In this document: in pieces, positions 42,001 to 48,000 of the stretch
Layout of the letters: the number at the start of each line of letters is the position of its first letter
Numbering within the stretch: position 1 is the stretch's first letter
Assembly: GCF_021869535.1 (NCBI RefSeq)
Contig: NW_026262679.1
Span: forward strand, 86,487,143-86,551,142
Direction: 5' to 3'
Length of the DNA: 64,000 bases
DNA from: Mytilus californianus
Taxonomy: Eukaryota > Mollusca > Bivalvia > Mytilida > Mytilidae
Position numbers and translations under genes: made by a program
The notes under the pieces: generated by a model
What the model saw: only the letters and a program-made list of their open reading frames with translations
What the model was told of the DNA's origin: nothing
The model's database searches: none

Positions 42001-45000
42001 CAGATCCAGTTCCAATGTGGGTGACTGCACATTCAAGTATGTTCTTGTTTATGCCCTTCTATTAAGTTTCAAAGAAATCAAAACATTAGTGAATTAGTGC
42101 ATTGAATCTTACATATTTACAAGCGGGGGCATCTGTGTCCATGGATCTGTGTCCCATGGACACATTTTCTTTTACGTTTTATGTAAACATGAGATGTTTA
42201 GCAGTTTGTTTGATCATATGTGGAGATAAGGTTATTGATCAATTGCAACATTTGTTTAAATGCATTTCTGTTCATATGTAAAAAGATGCATTAATTTTTC
42301 AACAATTTCTATGTAAATTTTCGTCTGTTACAGATATAAATGAATGTAACGAAAATCCTAGATTGTGTGGACCAGGGGGAACATGTCATAATACTAGAGG
42401 AAGTTACAGATGTACATGTCCTGATGGATACAAAGTGGATATAACAGGAGAAAGATGTGTTGGTAAGTTAAGGGGATGCAAAGTTGATATCACAGGTGAA
42501 AGATGTGTTAATAAGTTAAGGTGATACAAAGTTGATATTACAGGTGAAAAAAAGTGTTGATAAGTTAAAGAGATACTAAGTGGATATGATGGGAGAAAAT
42601 GTGTTGGTAAGTTAAGGGGATATGAAGTGGACATAACCAGTGAAAAATGTGTTGATAAGTAATTAGTATAAGCAGGTAATTCCATCAGAAAAGTCCAACA
42701 ATACCAGGATTTTTATATGACATTTTTGTGGGGATTGATGAAAGGAAGCTCCCTTTTGATTTTATAAATTTTCTGGTTTGTTGCTCCAGAGTTACGGCAC
42801 TTTTACTGTCATATTTTAGTACATTTTTCACATATTGTACCACAACATGTGTTTGCTTGGATTGATTTAGTAGAAAGTTTACATAATTGTTGGAATTGGT
42901 GAACATAATAACATTTTTTTTTATTTAAATATGGTATCCTCATGCATGTTTTTCTTCTGAGCAAATTTATTTTGCCTTCGAAATATCCCATTTTATTCTT
43001 GTAACAGTTTTTATATGCACAATAAGGGTGAATCATGCGCTCTTGGCGCAGCTGTTTATTTTATTTTTTACAGTTTAGCAAAGGGAAAAAAGTGTGGATG
43101 AATGGTGAAAGTGGTTAGAACTGTCAATAAGATAAAAAGCAAAGTTAAAGACCATATACGTTCAATATTTCTACTAACAGATTGAACATTAAAAGTGTTT
43201 TTTTTTTTCAGATGTAGATGAATGTGCAGATGGAAGATGTAAAGAGGGCTGTCAGAACCTTGTTGGCTCATGGAAGTGTTCATGTCCTCCGGGGTACATA
43301 CAGACTTATGCTTGGGGACAATGTGAAGGTTTGTGTGCTTTCAAATTTCAGTTCAAGCAGCCTTTAATCTGCAATTTTTTTATATTGGTTGTGGAAACAT
43401 CTATTTTCAAGAGTTTTTCACTCTGACATTTGAAAGTTGCATAGGTGAAATATAGTAATTTCATTGTTTGGCTTTTGACCATCCATCCATTCCTCAATTG
43501 TAGGCACCACAGATGTTTTAAAGTTTTGCAAGTTTGTCCCTTGATATTATACAATTATTGACTTTTGATGAGGTTGATATATCTTGTATTGTTATATTGT
43601 TCTATTATTAATTTCCTACCATATTTGTATCAAAATTGTCAGTGCATTATATTTTTCCATTTTTTCCATCATTTAATTTTGTTAGAATTTTATAGATGTC
43701 TCTGTTAAGAACAACATATTAGTTGTTATTTCAATGATTTTTTGTGTATATCTTATGTATTTGAAGATAATTTGGTAAAATAACCGATCATAAATATGTA
43801 CTTTTTAAAAACTTTTAACAATATTATGAAATTCATTAGATGACGTCACACAATGTATATCGGTTTTTAGGTATTCTAAAAATATCCATATTTATCACTT
43901 TTCTATCCACTGTTTTCAATCTGTTAAATATAGTTTAACATGTGACTATTCCTGAACCAATCAAATTAGTCAAAATATACAAATTAATAATATTTTACAA
44001 TATGAATATGCAGACAACCAGATGATATTTACTATGCAGTTGTATCAGTTGCATTAACAGTTGGCATTTTGATTTCAATATTTTGCATTATACTATCACA
44101 ATTGCATACAGGCAAGAGATTATCTCTGTGTCAACAGTTTATTTTTTTGTAAACATTGTATATTGTATATTACAGACACAGATGAATGTACTGATGGTTC
44201 TATCTGTGGAGTATCACAGTGTATTAATATGCCTGGTAGTTACAGTTGTCAGTGTAATACAGGAATGGACTTTGACCCTAATTCATTGTCCTGTATCAGT
44301 AAGTTTATTACAGGGATTCACTTTGATCCTAATTCATTGTCCTGTATCAGTAAGTTTAATACAGGGATGGACTTTGATCCCAATTCATTGTCTTTTATCA
44401 GTAAGTTTAATACAGGGATGGACTTTGATCCCAATTCATTGTCCTGTATCAGTAAGTTTAATACAGGGATGGACTTTGATCCCAATTCATTGTCTTTTAT
44501 CAGTAAGTTTAATACAGGGATGGACTTTGATCCCAATTCATTGTCCTGTATCAGTAAGTTTAATACAGGGATGGACTTTGATCCCAATTCATTGTCTTTT
44601 ATCAGTAAGTTTAATACAGGGATGGACTTTGATCCCAATTCATTGTCCTGTATCAGTAAGTTTAATACAGGGATGGACTTTGATCCTAATTCATTGTCCT
44701 GTATCAGTAAGTATAATACAGGGATTGACTTTGATCCTAATTCATTGTCCTGTATCAGTAAGTTTAATACAGGGATGGACTTTGATCCCAATTCATTGTC
44801 CTGTATCAGTAAGTTTAATACAGAGATGGACTTTGATCCCAATTCATTGTCCTGTATCAGTAAGTTTAATACAGGGATGGACTTTGATCCCAATTCATTG
44901 TCCTGTATCAGCAAGTTTAATACAGGGATGGACTTTGATCCCAATTCATTGTCCTGTATCAGTAAGTTTAATACAGGGATCGATGTTGATCCTAATGCAT

Positions 45001-48000
45001 CAAATATCCAATATCTGTAAGTAATATATTATAATAACTGTCAGTGAAATGCAGTGATGGGTTAAGGAAACATCATGTCATCCCCAAAAAGTTTGATAAT
45101 AACTTGTAACTCTCTCAACACCACATAGTTTTCTTGAACAAATTAATGAATATCTTTCAATTTCAACATTTTTGTATAATAACTCTTAACCATGCTGAAT
45201 TGTTTTCAGAGAATATTTAAATTTCGTTTGTTTGCATAAATATGCAAATAAGTTATACCTTGCTGCTGATGCTTATTGTTGAATTTAAAGCTGAAATAGG
45301 TGACCACACTGGGCATGGTGAATGGGCTTTATGCTACATCAGTTAATTTTGACAATTTTTCATCCTATGTCTTGACCTGCATGACCTAGAGATGCTGAAA
45401 GGTGCAGCTTACTGCATTGTGCATAATCGAACACATGAATCTTAAAAGTGCTTAGGTCTGAGAGAAACTGGTCTAAACATGGCCATTTCAATCAATAAGA
45501 CTTCCACAATTTTTCCAGATTTTTGGCTTTATTTGTACCTGCAACGAGAAGTAGCCATTACAGAAGCATATTATAATTATAAACATGGTCAGTAGTTTTA
45601 TTTCCATAGGTTTACACTGATTTTTTTTTAAGTTCCAGACTTCTTTGCTGCTGGACCAGACACAGAAGGGAACCCCAACCCTCTAGATTTTCTATTTTTC
45701 TCCAATTTCAATTTTTCAAAGATTGAATTTTGGATCAAATAACACCTTATACCTGATGAGCACAACAATAGATAGCCTTAGGCTAAGGAAACATGTATGA
45801 ATTTTTAAATCAAAATAAAAAAGCTAATTTCTAAAAGTAGTGAGAGCTAAAGGAGCCAAATAGGAACTTGTGGAAGAGGCTGTAATATTATGAACCCACA
45901 TGGTAAGGTATAATAGAGATTGCAAACATGTATCTTAAAAATTCTATTATGTCAGCCCTTGTTTTATATTATATCTTTTTCACCTACTCATATACACATG
46001 TATATTATTTTGTGAATTTCAGCTTTAAATGCTTGTGGTACTGATCCATGTCTCTTTGGATGTGCTCCTACAGTTTCTTCCTTTACGTGCGGATGTCCTA
46101 GTGGATATCATAGCTTAGGGCAAGGGTAGGTATAGTAAGAATTTTTAGATTACATCCTTGTTTTTATGCCCAGCTTCTGAAGTAGTGGGGCATTATGTTT
46201 TTGTTCTGTGTGCATGTGTGGTTTTACAATTCATTGAAATTGGAAATGTGAGTTTGAAATCAGTACATTTTCACTTTAGGTTAAGCAAGTTTACCATGAG
46301 TTTGTTGTCACATTTAATTAATACTTAGTAATTATATTCATTATCATATGTACTTTTTAAATTATATGCCAAATTACAGCTTTAACCCTGATTTCGCAAC
46401 TCACTGAACATGGAAATGTGATAGTAGGAGGGGAGCATGGTGTCGTGTGGACACATATTCTTGTTTATTTCCACATCTTTGAATAAAATATATTCCATTG
46501 CAAAGGACAATATAAATGATGAACTTGAACCATTTCTATAAAACCTGTAGGTAAATATAAGGCACTAAGAAATTTTAATTATTTAAAATATCTGAGTGAG
46601 ATGTAACTTTTGATATTAAAAAAAAAGTATTTTCATTTTTATCAATACTTATTTTGATGCTCCATTTATGAATATCATCAAAGGAAAAATGGATTATCAA
46701 ATCCTTGCTGTACTTTCTCTGGAAAACTTGATCCACCACCCTTTTCCATTATTTCCTGTTAACATTATTTTATATTCAATATTCGGTCCTTCTGACAGTC
46801 AATCAGTTCACCATTGACAACACTCATACATGTAAATATTTTAGTAAGGACCAATAATCATTTTGTATGATTACACATTTTTTAGGCATTGTGTACTGGC
46901 TGTAGAACCAACGTTACAACCTGGTCAGAACATACCTCATGTAGCAGCCCCAACAGGTGGACCAGGTGTCCCCCCAGGAGAAGGCTGTTATCAATGTGAT
47001 ATAGAGAATAAAGATTTACCTCTATCAAAAAGAGCAAAAAGAAGTATACAGGTAATTGCTATAAACAATAAAAACCCATGTTTTGTACACATTTAATCAA
47101 CCTCAACACAGTTGAAGCAGGTTTTTTTTTTTAATACCATGTTGAAGTTTGACAAGATCTTAGAAACTAAAAGTCACACAGCCATATCATTTGGTGAGCA
47201 GTTGTATGTTTGATATGCAGTCGACTCTCATTATCTCGAAGTCAACCGGACCAGAGAAATATCTCGAGATACCCGTAGTTTGACTCAAACGAAAACTGGA
47301 AGTTTGACAGACCAAGGGACACAACTCTTTCTTAACTTGGTAAAGCTAAAATAAATCCGGATGAATATGGGAAGGGGATTGATATTCTGGTCTCATATCG
47401 ATGGATTTGTATGTTATGGTCTTTCATTATTATAATAACATTGTTTTCACTTATTTAATTATTTCTTTGAACAGTTACAACTTTTTCCTGTGGCTTTTAT
47501 CCGAGAGAGTAATTTCCAATCGATCTTAGTGTTATTTAAGTCATTTAAATTTGACAAAATTGTTTATTTTGGGATACAAGAGATTTTAGAAATTTATTTT
47601 TATTTTTATTTTCTTTTATCTCAATCTTTCTTTTAAAGAAAAAATACAAAAAGATAAAAGACGCTGATTGAGTAGTTTTTATGTGATCACCAACGGAAGT
47701 CTTAATCCCCACTTTATACACATCCAAGCTCATCAGTGTAAATCACAATTAATTTAATTAATTTTTTTGTAAACATTTTAAATAATTTTTCATAAACTTT
47801 AACAATGTATCACTAATTATTTATCATGGTGATAAAAGATAATCTTAAACACTCCTGGAAATAGAATGTCATAAATCAATACCTTAGTCAGTGACCGGAA
47901 ATTTAATTACAAGTGTATTGTCAGATTAACTCTTCAATCCATTTAAATCCTGGAGGTCATGTTTTGACATATGTGTATTAGTTCGAGATAAATAATGAAT

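Noticed and set aside
42404..42685. A 93-residue minus-strand frame with repeated motifs
   Set aside because: Antisense of the decayed exon-tail copies; the repeats come from the duplication and not from a protein.
44083..45024. Long + frame of 313 residues and a 208-residue minus-strand frame over the 51-bp array
   Set aside because: A stop-free 51-bp unit keeps several frames open automatically. Only the frame continuing the cbEGF exon has cysteine spacing that makes sense.
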